64,000 nucleotides of DNA, taken from NCBI GenBank assembly GCA_017591395.1, contig WEDG01000471.1, positions 62,001-126,000 of the forward strand, written 5' to 3'. The notes under the pieces were generated by a model. That model did no database searches. It was given only the letters and a program-made list of their open reading frames with translations, and had not been told where the DNA came from. The translations under genes and the position numbers were made by a program. Source of the stretch: Schistocephalus solidus. Lineage: Eukaryota > Platyhelminthes > Cestoda > Diphyllobothriidea > Diphyllobothriidae. Positions 1-12,061 of this stretch are shown one piece after another (position 1 is the stretch's first letter; every line of letters starts with the position of its first letter).

Positions 1-935
1 ATTTCTTTAAGGCTTCTGGACGTATTTTCTCCCTTTAAGTCACAGCCGATAGGTTACCTCATAAAATGCAAGTTGAAATATCTAAATGTGTTTTTGATTA
101 GAGGATATATATGTTATTTATAATGTGACATAATCCCAAAAAAGTTGACTGATTGACTTACAAGGTCCTTATCAATCTCAATATATTTTATACAAAATAT
201 CCACAAAGATATGCTTTTACGTAATTTTTTGGTAAAAAATGGCATCTCCTTCAAATGATATAATTGAATGTTTTGATTTTAGACAATATTTTCATTCAGG
301 AATAATTTTGAATCCGGGGCTTCCAAACCGCAAGTCGTTTATTTTCCCTCTATGGAAAATAATCCATTTATAAATGCCATTACGAAGACAGCCTTTAAGA
401 CAAAATTTTGCAGTAAATGTGGTTCATGTCACAAACAGCATTAATAAATAGGCAGATAAGATGCTTTTTGAATGAAAATGTCGCGGTCTGAAAATTATCA
501 TTATTCGATACTTCCATAAACCCCAGAACCAGCTTTGCTCCGAATATGTCGTTTGATGAAGACGATATTTGCTACCTAATAAGTACAAGAAATAATATTT
601 TAACTGTTTTTTTTCCATGAAATTCATTAAATTTATGAGAACATCTAAATTCAATGGGAAAAGTCTTACTACCTAAGTAGTAGCATATAAGGTTTGCTGT
701 TTGTACAACACTTTTATACTCTGCCCAACAATAACTGTCCCTTGTACCCATCGCTTTTTGTCCGTCTCCACGACGTCAGACGCAACTAATCAGCCTCGGT
801 TGCTGAAGACAGGAAAAACACTTGATGAAAACAACGTTAACCAGAGACGGTTTTTATTCAAATTTTACTTAAAGAAGTCTGCCCAACCGTCCTGTCATAA
901 TTTCGTCCCATCGGATAGAACGTGACTTAGGTACT
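1..935. other. AT-rich non-coding stretch
   Basis: No open frame with a recognisable domain and no repeat shared with the rest of the window was seen here. Short open frames lack family motifs and clear splice signals. Confidence 0.4.
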
Positions 936-938
936 ACC

Positions 939-1127
939 AAACCAAATTTGTTGGGGTTGGGTATGGCTGGCTGATGACGGCTAATAAGCCTGAAAAGGCC
1001 ATTCCAGTCTCCCTTGTCTTTGTCGATGATATTATTTTGCCTTTATCACAAGCCACTCTGCGGCTGCTGGCGGGGCGGATAAAACGTGACTTAGGTAATA
1101 CCGAATACAATTTGTTCATAAAGCTCG
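939..1127 (+). repeat. Hammerhead SINE, subfamily B-like, 5'-truncated
   Basis: Partial copy of the dispersed repeat. It begins just upstream of the ribozyme domain and lacks the tRNA-like head. It keeps the subfamily B linker (a motif of the type TTTGCC...AAGCCACT then GGCTGCTGGCGGGGC) but decays before the terminal hairpin. It abuts the (TA)n tract at 1128. A shorter partial repeat of the phrase around GTGACTTAGGTA occurs on both sides (about 921-936 and 1086-1098), so the insertion may be flanked by a short duplication. Confidence 0.7.
965..1009 (+). ncRNA. Hammerhead ribozyme motif (SINE copy)
   Basis: Stem I is GGCTGG with CCAGTC, including one G-U pair. The core CTGATGA is at 971-977, stem II is GGCT-AATA-AGCC, and GAAA follows. 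Stem III is very short around AGGCCAT and the cleavage triplet ends in T. The 10.1/11.1 position is a C-T mismatch, so catalysis may be weak. The 45-nt layout is the same as in the other copies. Confidence 0.65.
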
Positions 1128-1150
1128 TATATATATATATATATATATAT
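1128..1150. repeat. (TA)n microsatellite
   Basis: Uninterrupted TA dinucleotides forming the left border of the subfamily A hammerhead SINE at 1151-1447. Confidence 0.95.
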
Positions 1151-1287
1151 GCTTACACGTCACAAGGCGACCGCCTGTGAGGGCTCTAATCTGAGCTCCA
1201 GGGCACAACGGAACATACATGTTCCTTAAGCAGATCGGTGAACCCCACACTATCATCATATTCCCTAACACAACCAACAAAAACAAC

Positions 1288-1359
1288 GAGCCCGTGGCTC
1301 AATGGTAGAGCGTTTGACTCAAATACCAAAGGTCACGGGTTCGAATCCCAGGTGTGCCA
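1288..1359 (+). promoter_or_regulatory. tRNA-like head with internal pol III box A and box B
   Basis: Box A-like TGGCTCAATGG (1295-1305) and box B GGTTCGAATCC (1338-1348) sit about 33 bp apart, as in tRNA genes and tRNA-derived SINEs. The 5' GAGCCCG and the T-arm region resemble a tRNA, but the anticodon arm does not fold cleanly and the acceptor stem is imperfect. It is therefore read as a SINE promoter, not as a tRNA gene. Confidence 0.75.
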
Positions 1360-1376
1360 CACTTGGGATTGGATAT

Positions 1377-1421
1377 GACTGGCTGATGACGGCTAATAAG
1401 CCAGAAATGGCCATTCCGGTC
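1377..1421 (+). ncRNA. Hammerhead ribozyme motif (SINE A copy)
   Basis: Stem I is GACTGG/CCGGTC (6 pairs, one U-G). The core is CTGATGA. Stem II is GGCT-AATA-AGCC with a C-A mismatch at 10.1/11.1. GAAA follows, then stem III A-U and U-A closing a GGCC loop, with predicted cleavage after ATT at 1415/1416. Confidence 0.75.
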
Positions 1422-1442
1422 TTCCTTGTCTTTGTCGGTTTC

Positions 1443-1447
<5 letters not shown>

Positions 1448-1482
<35 letters not shown>
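1448..1482. repeat. (TA)n microsatellite
   Basis: Right border of the subfamily A SINE monomer. About 145 bp of unassigned sequence separate it from the next TA tract. Confidence 0.95.
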
Positions 1483-1485
<3 letters not shown>

Positions 1486-1625
1486 AAGACGTTATACCGT
1501 ACTTCCGACATAGGTACTAGCTAAAAGCCCAGACACGTGTTTCGCCGATGTTTCTGCTGCTGCGTGACACAGCAACGAGGGATTCGGCTCCTCAGTGGGT
1601 CCCCCAGCGTTCTCTGTGCGGTTTC

Positions 1626-1628
<3 letters not shown>

Positions 1629-1697
<69 letters not shown>
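1629..1697. repeat. (TA)n microsatellite at PLE 3' end
   Basis: Long TA tract with one CA interruption (about 1677). It abuts the 3' end of the minus-strand PLE fragment that follows. Confidence 0.95.
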
Positions 1698-2400
1698 CGC
1701 GTTCATCATCTCCTGAAGAAGACGAAGAAAAAGAGGGGACGAGTTCATGGACCAAATTGTATTTTTACTGACGTTTCGAAAGCTTTCTAGCTTCCATCAT
1801 CAGTGTAAAGTGCTTGCTGCTCCTGGTGGTCTTGAGTAAGTCAGTCTTGCCGCGTTCCTAGTATTATATCCATGGTGAACGCGTGAACTTTGACCTGCCC
1901 GATCGCCGCTGACTTCCTTAGACCTCCCCGAGGTTGAACGCCGGCGGGCTCGTGTGACTGCTGTCCTCTTTGGAGCCGTCGTAGGTTTAGGCAAGGCAGC
2001 CTGCCTGTTGGCCTCCCCCACGTCAATCAGCGGACTGATCAGTCGTTTCTGCTCCCGTGAGTTGTTATTCCTTTTACGGGCGCATTCGTGAGGCAGTGTT
2101 TGACTTTGGTCATGTGACCTTCGGCCGCCATCCCGCTTTTCCGTGAGCCTGGGCTCTCGGTTCCGTGTGCTCGTTTTCCTTATTGGCCCTGGCCGAACTG
2201 ATCCGAGCCGTGTACGAAGCGCCTGGTAGGCGGGATGTAAGTCTATAGCTCGGTTGAGTGTGCCAGTCGAGGACCAGCTCTCAAGCACTAATCTGGCCAT
2301 CTTCTCATTGGCTCGGCCAATCACCTTTGTTTTCTCAAAGGCGAAATCATGGTTCAGCTGTGTGTGACCATAAACCAAAGACAATTTGTCTTTGCGGTTG
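1698..2400 (-). mobile_element. Penelope-like element 3' fragment (minus arm)
   Basis: The minus strand is open from 2384 to 1800 (194 codons). It encodes the C-terminal half of a PLE GIY-YIG endonuclease region. Diagnostic segments are NHDFAFEKTKVIGRANEK, then a W and HPAYQALRTRL, followed by a basic, poorly conserved tail. Known PLEs encode a reverse transcriptase fused to GIY-YIG; neither the RT nor the GIY-YIG catalytic start is present. The 3' UTR reaches the TA tract and contains CTGATGA...GAAACGTCAG. It faces a sister copy at 2440-3069. Confidence 0.8.
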
Positions 2401-2439
2401 ATTGCACGTTGGTGTTCATGAAACCTTGTGCCCAGGTGC

Positions 2440-3065
2440 TTGCCCAGTCGAGAGCTGGTTTACGACTGGCACACTCAACCGAGCTATAGACTTACATCCC
2501 GCCTACCAGGCACTTCGTACACGGCTCAGATCAGTTCGGCCAGGGCCAATAAGGAAAACGAGCACACGGAACCGACAGCCCAGGCTCACGGAAAAGCGGG
2601 GTGGCGGCCGAAGGTCACATGACCAAAGTCAAACACTGCCTCATGAATGCGCCCGTAAAATGGATAACAACTCACGGGAGCAGCAACGACTGATCAGTCC
2701 GCTGATTGACGTGGGGGAGGCCAACAGGCACGCTGCCTTGCCTAAACCTACGACGGCTCCAAAGGGGACAGCAGTCACGCGAGTCCGCCGGCGTTTAACC
2801 TCGGGGAGGTCTAAGGAAGTCAGCGGTGATCGGGCAGGTCAAAGTTCACGCGTCCACCATGGATACAATACGAGGCACGCGGCAAGACTGACTAACTCAA
2901 GACCACCAGGAGCAGCAAGCACTTTACTCTGATGGTGGAAGCGAGAAGGCTTTCAAAACGTCAGGTCAAATACAATTTGGTCAATGAACTCGCCCCCTCT
3001 TTTTCTTCGTCTTCTTCAGGAGATGATAAACGCGATAAGATAACGGGACCTCGAATCTTTACGCA

Positions 3066-3069
<4 letters not shown>
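2440..3069 (+). mobile_element. Penelope-like element 3' fragment (plus arm)
   Basis: Inverted sister of the copy at 1698-2400. It is open from 2402 to 2932 and its protein is closely similar (both share GTLNRAIDLHPAYQALRTRL and a tail ending RPPGAAST). The 3' UTR runs through a CTTCTTC-rich phrase into the TA tract at 3070. The two arms are head to head with about 140 bp between the regions of match, so the locus is a large palindrome with (TA)n at both ends and no RT between the arms. Confidence 0.8.

Positions 3070-3125
<56 letters not shown>
3070..3125. repeat. (TA)n microsatellite at PLE 3' end
   Basis: TA tract bordering the 3' end of the plus PLE arm. It is the mirror of the tract at 1629-1697. 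Confidence 0.95.
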
Positions 3126-3127
<2 letters not shown>

Positions 3128-6100
3128 CACTCTGGTATTTCAGAAGTTTTATGGCTTAAAGCATGGCGATAGGTGGACGAGCTATATTTGCACTAACCAA
3201 ATTTAGTGGGCAACGATTCGGAGTGCTATGAGTGGTAGATTTTCAAGTTAGGTAGAAGCGCTTGATCTGTGTTCTTTCATTTTTACCCGTCATTTAATAA
3301 TCGCACAATCTGTAGTTTTTTAAGGAAAAATAACATTTAATGTCTACTTACTTGACTTTCATCACAAATTTTAAGGAATCCTATGAGACAAAATTGGACA
3401 CACGTTGAGCGTCAAAAATCTCGAAATAGCAGCGAAGGACACGGTGTACGGGTGAGATTTATCAGCTTTTTGACCGCCAACCAGCACAGTTTTCCCTGGT
3501 CCGCTGCCAGGCAATATTTTTCAAGAATGCAAATGGAAGAAATTTCATCGAGCTTTTCCAACTACAAATTAGTGACTTAAAAATTTCCCTACGACGGGCT
3601 TTCGGTTTTTTTACTCCGACCGAACATTTGTCAGTATTGGTTAGGACACGCCGATTCACCTCCACCGTCTCGTCAACAAAACTTTACAATTTGTGCCCGT
3701 CAATTTTAATGACTGATGTCATTTCGTTCTATGCCAATCAGAGCTGACTAAGCGTTTTCAACTGAAGGCCTACTAACATTATGCTCAATATTTCATAAAT
3801 GTCGGAAAATATGCCTTTCAAGTGTTGGATAAAACGCCTCCTCTAACGAAATATAGAACCAAATTTATCTCTTTCATGTAAGGTGTGGCTCACATCATCT
3901 GGAAAATGGTAAAGGCGTCTTCTTGTGATAACCTTGAATGATTAAAATGTAGATTTTGTTTCGTAGTGTGTAGGTTGAAACGCTGCTGTCTGTCTTGCCT
4001 AAGATTCTACTGTAATAAGTCTCATATTCTGTCGATTGGAGCAGAGGCAGTTCATAATGGGAGAGGTTCATTGAATATCCACGTGGAAAACGTGTTATTA
4101 AACACAAAAAACAGCTAGGAACTTTTATTCAAAATTAAGATCACAATATGTGTTTAAATAATTTATCTTCGTTCAATTTATCTTTTAGACAGCCTGAAGT
4201 ACTTAATGACCAGACAACATTAAAATGCCATAGAATACGGAAACAATAAACTGCCTCTGTACGCGGTCATCTGCTTTTAGCTGTTTTTATGGTCTGCTTT
4301 AGTTGATTTTTAGAGCACTCAGAATGTTTAAAGTATCAAACCGATTATTTAAATTATTTTTTAAACTGAATGTTTATGTTTAAGTCAGCGTGAAGAACTT
4401 GTCTCACAACAGCAATCTTGCATATCTTCCCGAAAAGTGCCCTACTCGGAGAATTCTACTCCTCCCATTTCCCGATTCTGAGACTAATGCTCAGGGTAGA
4501 TTGAATAAAAGCGCAAGCAGGGGTAGATTTCTGTCGTCTTCTCGAATCATAGGCGCACTCGACGAACTGGTCGATTAAATAAATCTTTAGTTGCCTTTAG
4601 GCATCTTCCTACTCTGTCGCTCTCCCTCTTTATCTCCCCGCTCTCTCTCTCTCTCTGTCATGCTTTGAACCAGTCTCTGCCTTACCAGCTCCTTAGCGAA
4701 AAAAAACTGGGCTTAACGCGAATAGCGTTTCTACGGCACCAGCAGTATGGTAAGGGGTATGTCTGCGCACTTTTAGCACAATAAAGCATGTGAAAATATT
4801 TTCCCTCGAATCTCGGCCAGGCTGGGCCGGGTTTGTTGAAGTTGACCCCAAATTGAGGTCCCCGGTTAGCTTTAGGTGCGGACAGCAACAACAACAGCAG
4901 CTGCGACCAAAACTTCGGGGCAGGGTGGGGAGTGGGTGGCGTTTCTTCAGTGGTCCCAACAGTGACTCATCTGGGAAACCATAGAGATGGAAACCTGCCC
5001 TCTGAATTTCACCTTCTGCACCCAAATAAGCATGCACACGCCGGTGCAGCCGACTCGTAGAGGTTAGAGCCACTCCAACCAGGGGTGTTATTTCCCCGGT
5101 ATTTTGCTGTTGATGCTATTGTTAGCTGCCCAATGGGCTGGATCCTTACACTTACCTCTTTTTTTCACGGGCTCGATCGAGTAAACAGTCTGAACTGTGA
5201 TGTTTGTGTCGGTGCAGAAGAACGATAAAAGACCAGCAGAGATGGTAGGGCCTGGTTCAGGGTGTCTTTCTAAAGTACATTTAAAGTTACGGCCTTCAAC
5301 TGAGTTAATTACCGAGAAGAGGTCTGAGCAGGAACCATCATCAGTAAATATTGGTGCTAATCTGGGTCAAACAGATCATGTTTATTGAGATAAAATGGAC
5401 GATATAATTGACGTTGGCTGTAAAGCCCCCGTTTGATGGTCCTATTCGTTTATCTCTACACAGATGTGTATGATGCAATAGGGATTTCCAAGACGTTGCC
5501 TAGCCCCTTTATCGAATAAACTGAAATAAACTTAAAAACTGAAACTTCGCGGCACTAGGGCACATTCTGATGGCCACATTTGTGAGGTCTTACTTGCCAG
5601 GTCAAAGATTGCCATCTTGATGGTTAGTAGGCTCGATTTAGGGGTTCGGAGATGCCAGAGCAAACGGTCATTCTGGGTTAGATTAACTGTATACTTGGCA
5701 TATGATAAGCAATAAGTTGAAAACTTACTCAAAGAGATCATGGGAAGCTCTAGAAATGTGAAATGCCATGAAAATCGTAAGTGGCGTTATCCAGGATGAA
5801 CGATGCTTATGCCGCAGGAGGAACAGTGGCCCCAAGATTTTTCTAGTAATTTACAGTTCGGGTGAGAGCATAAGACATTCCAGGAGGTAGAGCATGACAA
5901 TAACATATAATTTGAGAAGCGATGTATTTAAAACTGACCCTTTTCCTTAATGGGACTAAAAAAGGTAAACAATTTCTCAAGTAAAACACAACAACGAGGT
6001 GCAGACTGTAATAATAAGGTTCCAAAGAGCTGCATTATAGAAAGCTGGCTCATTAGTCATTACCGCCACCTCTGTGCGTATATGCAATCCACCTGAGGGA

Positions 6101-8828
6101 GGCTGTCGAAGCGGAATTAAAACATAACACATTCAGGGGCCAGTGCTAAATTTCTTGATGCTAAAATTGGCCGATAATCACTAAAAAAACGCAACATAGG
6201 GGAACAGACCATTAATGGGTAAAAAGAAACAGCGATAAACACCAGTAATGAGACTAGGACTAGAGAAGTTAAATCTTTCAGTAGGTAAACGAGATTTTGC
6301 CTACTGGCTCATCAGTTCTGCTTCTGCAGCATCTCTATGCCTTGATAAGGAAGGTAAGTGGGGTTCATTAGAACAAATAAATAAAATAAAGTGGTCTAGA
6401 AAACTGGCATCACCCGTCAAGTCGGCTTTCGAAAAAGAGCTGACAGGTAGGAGCACTGGGAGGAGAAGAATTTAGAAAGAAGAAGAATATTTCCACCTTG
6501 ATGGCAATTATAAGATAAGAGCTGTGAGTAACAAAGGCCTTAGGACGAACAAAGTAGCTAAACAGACGTGGCTAAGAGGATCTGGCTATTACGCCAACTA
6601 CAGTAGTTCAGTATAGTTCAGTTTATTTAAGGGTTATAGGCATTGCCTTTGAAGACCCTATTAATAAAAAATATTTAACTGCATAATTGCAGTCAAAATA
6701 CACGTCATTGCAAAGTCGTCAATAACATATTCAAGCAGAAGGAAATTGTTTATAACAGTCAAGTCTGGGCACAGTTTCGATGATTGCCTATGTCAAATAC
6801 TAGATATCACCGTTATCTGTATGTTTATGCAAAGCTTTTGTATAATGTAGCAGTTCCTTCCTGTAAGAATGGAACGATAATTGTCAAGCGAATATAAATA
6901 CAGTTTATGTTCGAGGGTTGCAGTCGTGTCCGCCCGTATGACGTCTTCTGGCAGTAGAAACTCCCCAGCGATGCAAATCTCTGCCAGAGGATGGATGATC
7001 CAGTGCGTCATATTCTAACACACTAAGGATCGTGGAAATGTCAAAGAAAAAAATTCTCAAAGGAAGACCGGTAAAAATGCGTGCAGGTTTGGTAGTTTAT
7101 TTTGCTTCTGGCTTTTCTTGGAGGAGACGGATCATCTAGTTAGGCTATGCCAGCCACATTTGCTGCAGTGAGTGATTGTAGACTAGGCATAACCCTTGTT
7201 AAGCACCTCTGAATACCGTTACTTCAATCTGAATTACTTTTCAGTTGCCGCAAGGAGCTGACGCAAGGAGCGTTTAGTTTGAAATATCATTTACTTTTAT
7301 TTCCCATTGCACTCAGCGCATTTATCTTGCTATAAACAATCCTTTATGCATGAGTCTGTCCTGATGCGTCAAAAGCCGTGGCTCGGAAGATTGCTTATTG
7401 ACAATTTAACTCAGAAGTCCCAGTCAGCCCTGTGTGATTTTGTGGAGTAGCCGACCGGAGGACTAAAAGTTGAGTTGAATGGCTTCTTCGTAAGGTAGTC
7501 TTTATCACACTCTGGTTCATGTGAGATCCGAGGTGCGTTGTGTGAAGAGATGGCACATTGTGCGGTGGCCAGTCCATGTGTGGCACGCGTAGACTGAGTT
7601 TTTATCTGTATCAACCATTGCAAACGATTCCGCCACCAGTTCTGGTGGGCGACAGAGAAAATAAATGAAGAAGATGCAACACAAGTCTGTCCCAGTAACC
7701 GTCAACGCGCCAACCACACTGCGAGGCCCACCGTGAAGATCGCCGGTAGCAAGGATCGAGTTCTCATATGCTTTTGAAAGCCATACTTTTGCATAGTGCT
7801 GTTCCTCACTTACGTAGAAACGTCCTCCAGATCACCGGAGGCTATAGGCTTCAAAATCCCTTTTCGAACTCCCGCATTCCACATGCCAACCAAATATTCA
7901 GTCAGGGCATATAAAAACATTTCTGTTAAGGAACAATATGCAGCTACACCTCCATTTTTATACTAACCAGGCTTCACTGTCAGTCCGAACGTAGTTGTCT
8001 GAAAGCTACGCGTTCTGGTTCTACGTCCCGACCCTTGTGAACCATAGGGTGGAAGTAACCGTGAATTGCACCACATCAACCGTACCATCCTTCCCCACCC
8101 ATAGCGTTCTCAAGGCAGGACAAATTTGAGAGGACGTAGATTTCTCATGAGCTACGCATGCTGCGCAAACTCTTGGGTCCGAAAAACATCAACTAGGTTT
8201 TTTATGGGAAGGTTTCGGCTTTTGCATAAATGCTATTTTTACAAGGGGTGCATCAAGAGGGAACCATTGCAACCACATCCTAGTCCACAGTAGGGCGAAG
8301 ATAGCCCACCACGTGGAAACCTTCCAGTCCTCGACAGTTGACACTTTTGATTCTATTTGATGAAAGTGAACCCTGAATCTTGGACGGATGGATCTTGCTC
8401 TTTTTGCCGATCCGAAGTAATCTTTCTGGTCAGAATATTGATTAAGTAGCGGGCGTTACCTCAGCCTCCATCTAGATCAGCAGGTTAGAACACAAAGAGA
8501 CTCAGCACAGCTCAAGCCGGCTCCGAAAACCCCTCGGAATCGGCAGGAAGCAGAAGGACACCACTGTGTTCTTCTTCTAATGCCCTCAAGAGTCAAAGTA
8601 AGAAAATAATTGACGCGGTTAACGCTTATAGGGCACACTCTAGTGTCCTAGTTGGTGGATGGTGAAGTGGTAATATGAGTGCACAGAGCGCTAATTACGC
8701 CTACCACTGAGGCAAAGAAATCTTCTTGGAACTGTAATCGCTGAAATTTGGGTCTGCATTCAACCAGCTGAGGCCGAACTCCTGCAGGTTTGTAATTCCT
8801 TCTGGTTCCGGGGTGGGAAATAAATTTT
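3126..8828. other. Non-coding region without identified genes
   Basis: No domain-bearing frame was found. A minus frame at 4693-5073 (126 codons) has a cysteine run from a GCA-type repeat and no family signal. A CT-rich run lies at about 4618-4660. A plus segment near 6286-6354 has splice-like borders but an unrecognisable peptide. About 7380-7720 holds overlapping open minus frames that could be an old retroelement, with no motif clear enough to name. Confidence 0.35.
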
Positions 8829-9425
8829 GGCAAGATCACAAGATGCGACCCAACTCAAGGAACAAGGGATACGTCAGCGTGTAATACGCGACCGTATTGC
8901 ATCTAAAGTTAACCCTTGTTCTATCCATTATGGTCGTTTGCATTCGTTGTCAGGTTCCTAGGGTTAGACACTATATAAAGTAGGCCGTAGGAGAACCGAA
9001 TTATCGGGTCGAATGGCAACTTTCCGGGCGTGAACTATTTGGACGCAACATTAGTTTCAAAATGCAGTTTTACTGTGGTACTGAAAGATCGCACAGAGCG
9101 GGCCTCATACTCACGCCCGTCAAGGGTCCTGATAAATGTGGGTCAAGTCAGCTGGGAATGATATCGCGCATAGTGGTTGGCGTGAGGTAAATCCACCGGA
9201 TCTGGTAATCCACAAAATTTTCAGGGCAACAAACTAATGCGCAACCGTGCTACTACTGCAAATAATGTTAAATCTGATGAAAACAATGGATTGGTTTAGG
9301 ATAAGGTTGGCGCTCACCTTTTCTTCAGTTATCCCCATCCAGAAAATTCCTAATGTCGTCGGTGCTATTTTACTCACTGGCGTATCCTTTTTTCCCTAAG
9401 TTGGGTCGCATATTAAGATCTTGCC
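8829..9425 (+). mobile_element. Nonautonomous TIR element, copy 1
   Basis: The two ends are imperfect inverted repeats of about 55 bp. The left reads GGCAAGATC...GCGACCCAACT...GGATACG, and the reverse complement of the right reads GGCAAGATC...GCGACCCAACT...GGATACG. The interior has no coding capacity. The core around 9097-9192 (containing GTGGGTCAAGTCAGCTGGGAAT) matches a second copy at 52603-53100 in the opposite orientation. This is a MITE-like DNA element; the superfamily was not assigned because no convincing target duplication was identified. Confidence 0.7.
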
Positions 9426-10711
9426 GGAACGTTCTTACCCTCTGAGCCTTCTTAACCATGCACAGGCTTTAATAATGGTCTGTAGAAGAGTTGCGCTAAC
9501 GGGCAAATTCACTGTTTCTGATGGCGAACCGGGAGCATTCAAAGCGGATTGTAGCGTTCGCTAACGTGGTCAAAATACAGGAAATAACCTTCTTTCGCTT
9601 TTGTCGTCGGGGTAATTTTTTGTATCCGTCCCCAAATTATTCGGCATTTCGTTCTTTCTCCTGCTTGTTCTGCTAACAAAGTGAAACTAACATTGCCGGA
9701 TTTTTATCCGATTCATACTCCTATTAAAAGGCATCTGGAAAGACAGTCCGATTGGCGTTCTGTAGCGCCTTTGGAGACCTGGAAGTATGATCGGAACTGA
9801 CAGGTTCTACACCGCACTTAAAACAAGCAGAAAACTGCACAGATATACGGCACATGTGTTATCTCATAAACTGCTAGTCAACATTCCACAATGTGTGTTC
9901 CACTAGAAAAGGTTCCGTAGGAGAATAATCGTCAAGTTACATCACGATGCCGGTTTTTGCAACAGACTCTTTTCGAACACCCGTCAAAATTCCACTCTTG
10001 CTACTTAATTGCTGTGATGTTTTCTGTTTACATTTCTATGACCTGTTAAATTCAGTTATAGAAAACGGTTGAAATATTCTTCTCGTACTTATTTGGTAAC
10101 AAAAATGTCTTCTTTAAAGTTTTTACTTAAGAGGAGTGTTTTTTGCTGTTTCAAAATGTTTTTACTTATGCGCTTTTAAGGCCCAATAATGCAATGTACT
10201 TTATCGGCTCTTATTGGTGCTTTTAATGTATATATCCTGGTCCCCATCGACTACAGCATTCTATAAGCTATATGCGACGTCTTCATAAAAGCATAAAGAA
10301 ATATAGAAATTTCCGTTTATGGAAATTATCCAGCATGTGATTTGGAAACCATGAATGTAGTTGTAAATGCCGGTCAGGTTCGAAATTTTGTGGAAATCGA
10401 AAGGTCCCTTTGCTTTAAATAAAAACTTTGAGCAGGGCATAATGTTCTACAAAATGGCCCAGAAAGCATATTTTCGCGCATTTTCTCTGCGATTTAACTG
10501 GCGTATATAATCATTGGGAAAATCACTTTGCATAAGTATTTTTTACAGAGTTTATTTTTTGTAGGTGTTTGAAAAGAGGCTCTTTAAAACTCCGACATTC
10601 TGGCGTAAATGAAATATTTCGGGATAATGTTGTAGGTAATCTTTCCTAATCGAAACCACTCTTAACAATTTCTGCTAAGATTTCTGTATAAGGTTATTTT
10701 AAAGCATGATT
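9426..10711. other. Non-coding region
   Basis: No gene or named repeat was recognised between the TIR element and the SINE fragment at 10712. Confidence 0.35.
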
Positions 10712-10925
10712 ACAAATAAAATAGGCTGTAATAACATGACCGAAAAAGGCAAAGGAGATTGGACTGGTCCTTTCTGGCTAATTAGCCTTTGTCTTTGCGG
10801 TCAATTTATTGTGTCTATCTCATTGGCTGCCGTGAGGCTGCTTGCCGGGGTCAAGAGTGAGGCCCAAGGCACAAGGGAGCTAGGGAGACCTGTAACCGAT
10901 CATTGAGTGCCTACTGACCATAGAA
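10712..10925 (+). repeat. Hammerhead SINE, subfamily B-like, scrambled copy
   Basis: The copy keeps the right-hand B module (CATTGGCTGCCGTGAGGCTGCTTGCCGGGGTCAA... split by divergence) and the phrase TGTAACCGATCATTGAGTGC. The ribozyme region is a mixture of minus-like and plus-like pieces (GACTGG, TTTCTGGCTAATTAGCC), so no hammerhead can form. Confidence 0.55.
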
Positions 10926-11986
10926 ACCAAATGTTACATTAACAAACACCTCAAGGCAGTATAGTATTGAATATTAATTGCCATTAATTTTTTTTGGAGT
11001 CCTTTTGTAACTGCGTCTCACGCCAAAAGTCGGGATGTGGTGATTAATAGGATCAACACCCAAATATGAAAAAAGAGTCTTCGCCTCCTAACGAAGGTTG
11101 ATACACAGTGTTTCATTTCTTCGGCGTGCGGGCGTTCAGTGTCAAGTTTATCTCAAAAATAGCAGTTTCGCTGCTCCTTACTCAAAATCTGGAGTCCACT
11201 CGGGCTAACTGTGAAACTATCGAAATGATTGATTCCTGTATTTATTCTGATTGCCTCACATAGGTCTATACTCGGCTGTTTCACTCATGTCTAGACCTAC
11301 GAAAAGAACACCATACTTTCGGTAGTTATGCCATCTCAGGTAATGTTTACCAAAATTCTGACTTGCATTTTTACTTAGAAATACTTACTTAAGTAGCATT
11401 TAATATTAATTATTTCATAATATAATCAAACTAAATTGTGATAACTTTAGTATTCCAGCTTTTGAGCGAATGTATTTCCCGTCAGCTTCAAATCTACACC
11501 CTGTTAAAACTGACTATGTGTTAATGTGCATTTTTTCCATTAATATTCAATATATTTATAAATTTCAATATATTTTATAGAGAACATGCCCTAAATATAT
11601 TTCCGCATACTCGTTTGATATGGATTTTCATCTTCTTTAAATTTTATTTTAAGCAAGACGTTTCAAAATATATTTGAAATCCTGAAGAATTTTTAACCAA
11701 ACCTGCTTGTCGTACCTACATTCAAGGTTTCAACATACAAGCTGTATATTTTCCGCTTAAATTTATATGCATCAATAAATAGAGGCAATGAATAACTCAT
11801 GAATTTTTTTTTAAGTGACTATGAAAATATTATATTTTATTTGCAACGTGAATAAATAAAAAGATAATATCCTTCATAAATGGACATTTCACAGTTTTAA
11901 ATATCTTCTTATAAGAAAATTTCTAAGAAGCGATATTGTACCAAATGCGGTCGAGGCAGCTTATTTTTATGCGTTTTATTTTTTAG
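10926..11986. other. AT-rich non-coding region
   Basis: Strongly AT-rich from about 11390 onward. No gene was recognised. It could be intronic if the exon candidate at 11987 is real. Confidence 0.35.
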
Positions 11987-12061
11987 ATGCATAATGTGCA
12001 ATTAATTGTATATTCTATAATACATAAGGACACTGAAAATTACGAGGAAACTTCGTACGAG
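11987..12061 (+). CDS. Candidate 75-nt internal exon, unknown gene
   Basis: A pyrimidine-rich acceptor (GCGTTTTATTTTTTAG) precedes a 75-nt segment that is open in only one of its three frames. It ends at a strong donor (GAG|GTAAGTATT). The 25-residue product begins MHNVQLIVYSIIHKD and ends in a run rich in E, Y and T. It matches no family by eye. It lies on the same strand as the receptor-like exons at 18989 and 37673, so it could be an upstream exon of that gene, but nothing in the peptide proves this. A chance pair of splice sites is the main alternative. Confidence 0.3.

Larger units (their letters stand above)
1151..1447 (+). repeat. Hammerhead SINE, subfamily A, complete monomer
   Basis: A full unit bounded on both sides by (TA)n. 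In order it contains the 3' tail module with the GGAACATACATGTTCC hairpin (about 1210-1225), a linker, a tRNA-like head with box A (1295-1305) and box B (1338-1348), a hairpin CCCAGGTGTG/CACTTGGG, and a hammerhead (1377-1421). The order tail-head-ribozyme is a circular permutation of one repeat unit. The same order occurs in the tandem array at 47.2-47.9 kb. About 297 bp lie between the TA tracts, close to the 302-bp tandem period. No protein is encoded. Confidence 0.85.

Noticed and set aside
1288..1359. tRNA gene
   Set aside because: Box A and box B are good, but the anticodon stem does not pair and the same head recurs within a SINE unit, so it is a tRNA-derived promoter.
1302..1520. Open frame with a poly(Ile-Tyr) tail, and similar frames at 1521, 1548, 44782, 45174, 46985 and 47116
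   Set aside because: These are translations of (TA)n and of the SINE head and ribozyme. Conserved peptides such as NPRCATLGIGYDWL reflect repeat copies, not a protein.
4693..5073. 126-codon minus frame with a cysteine run
   Set aside because: The cysteines come from a short GCA-type repeat. No signal peptide, domain or splice context.
6286..6354. Exon-like segment between CTTTCAG and GGAAG|GTAAGT
   Set aside because: Short, with an unrecognisable peptide and several alternative AGs. Likely a chance arrangement.
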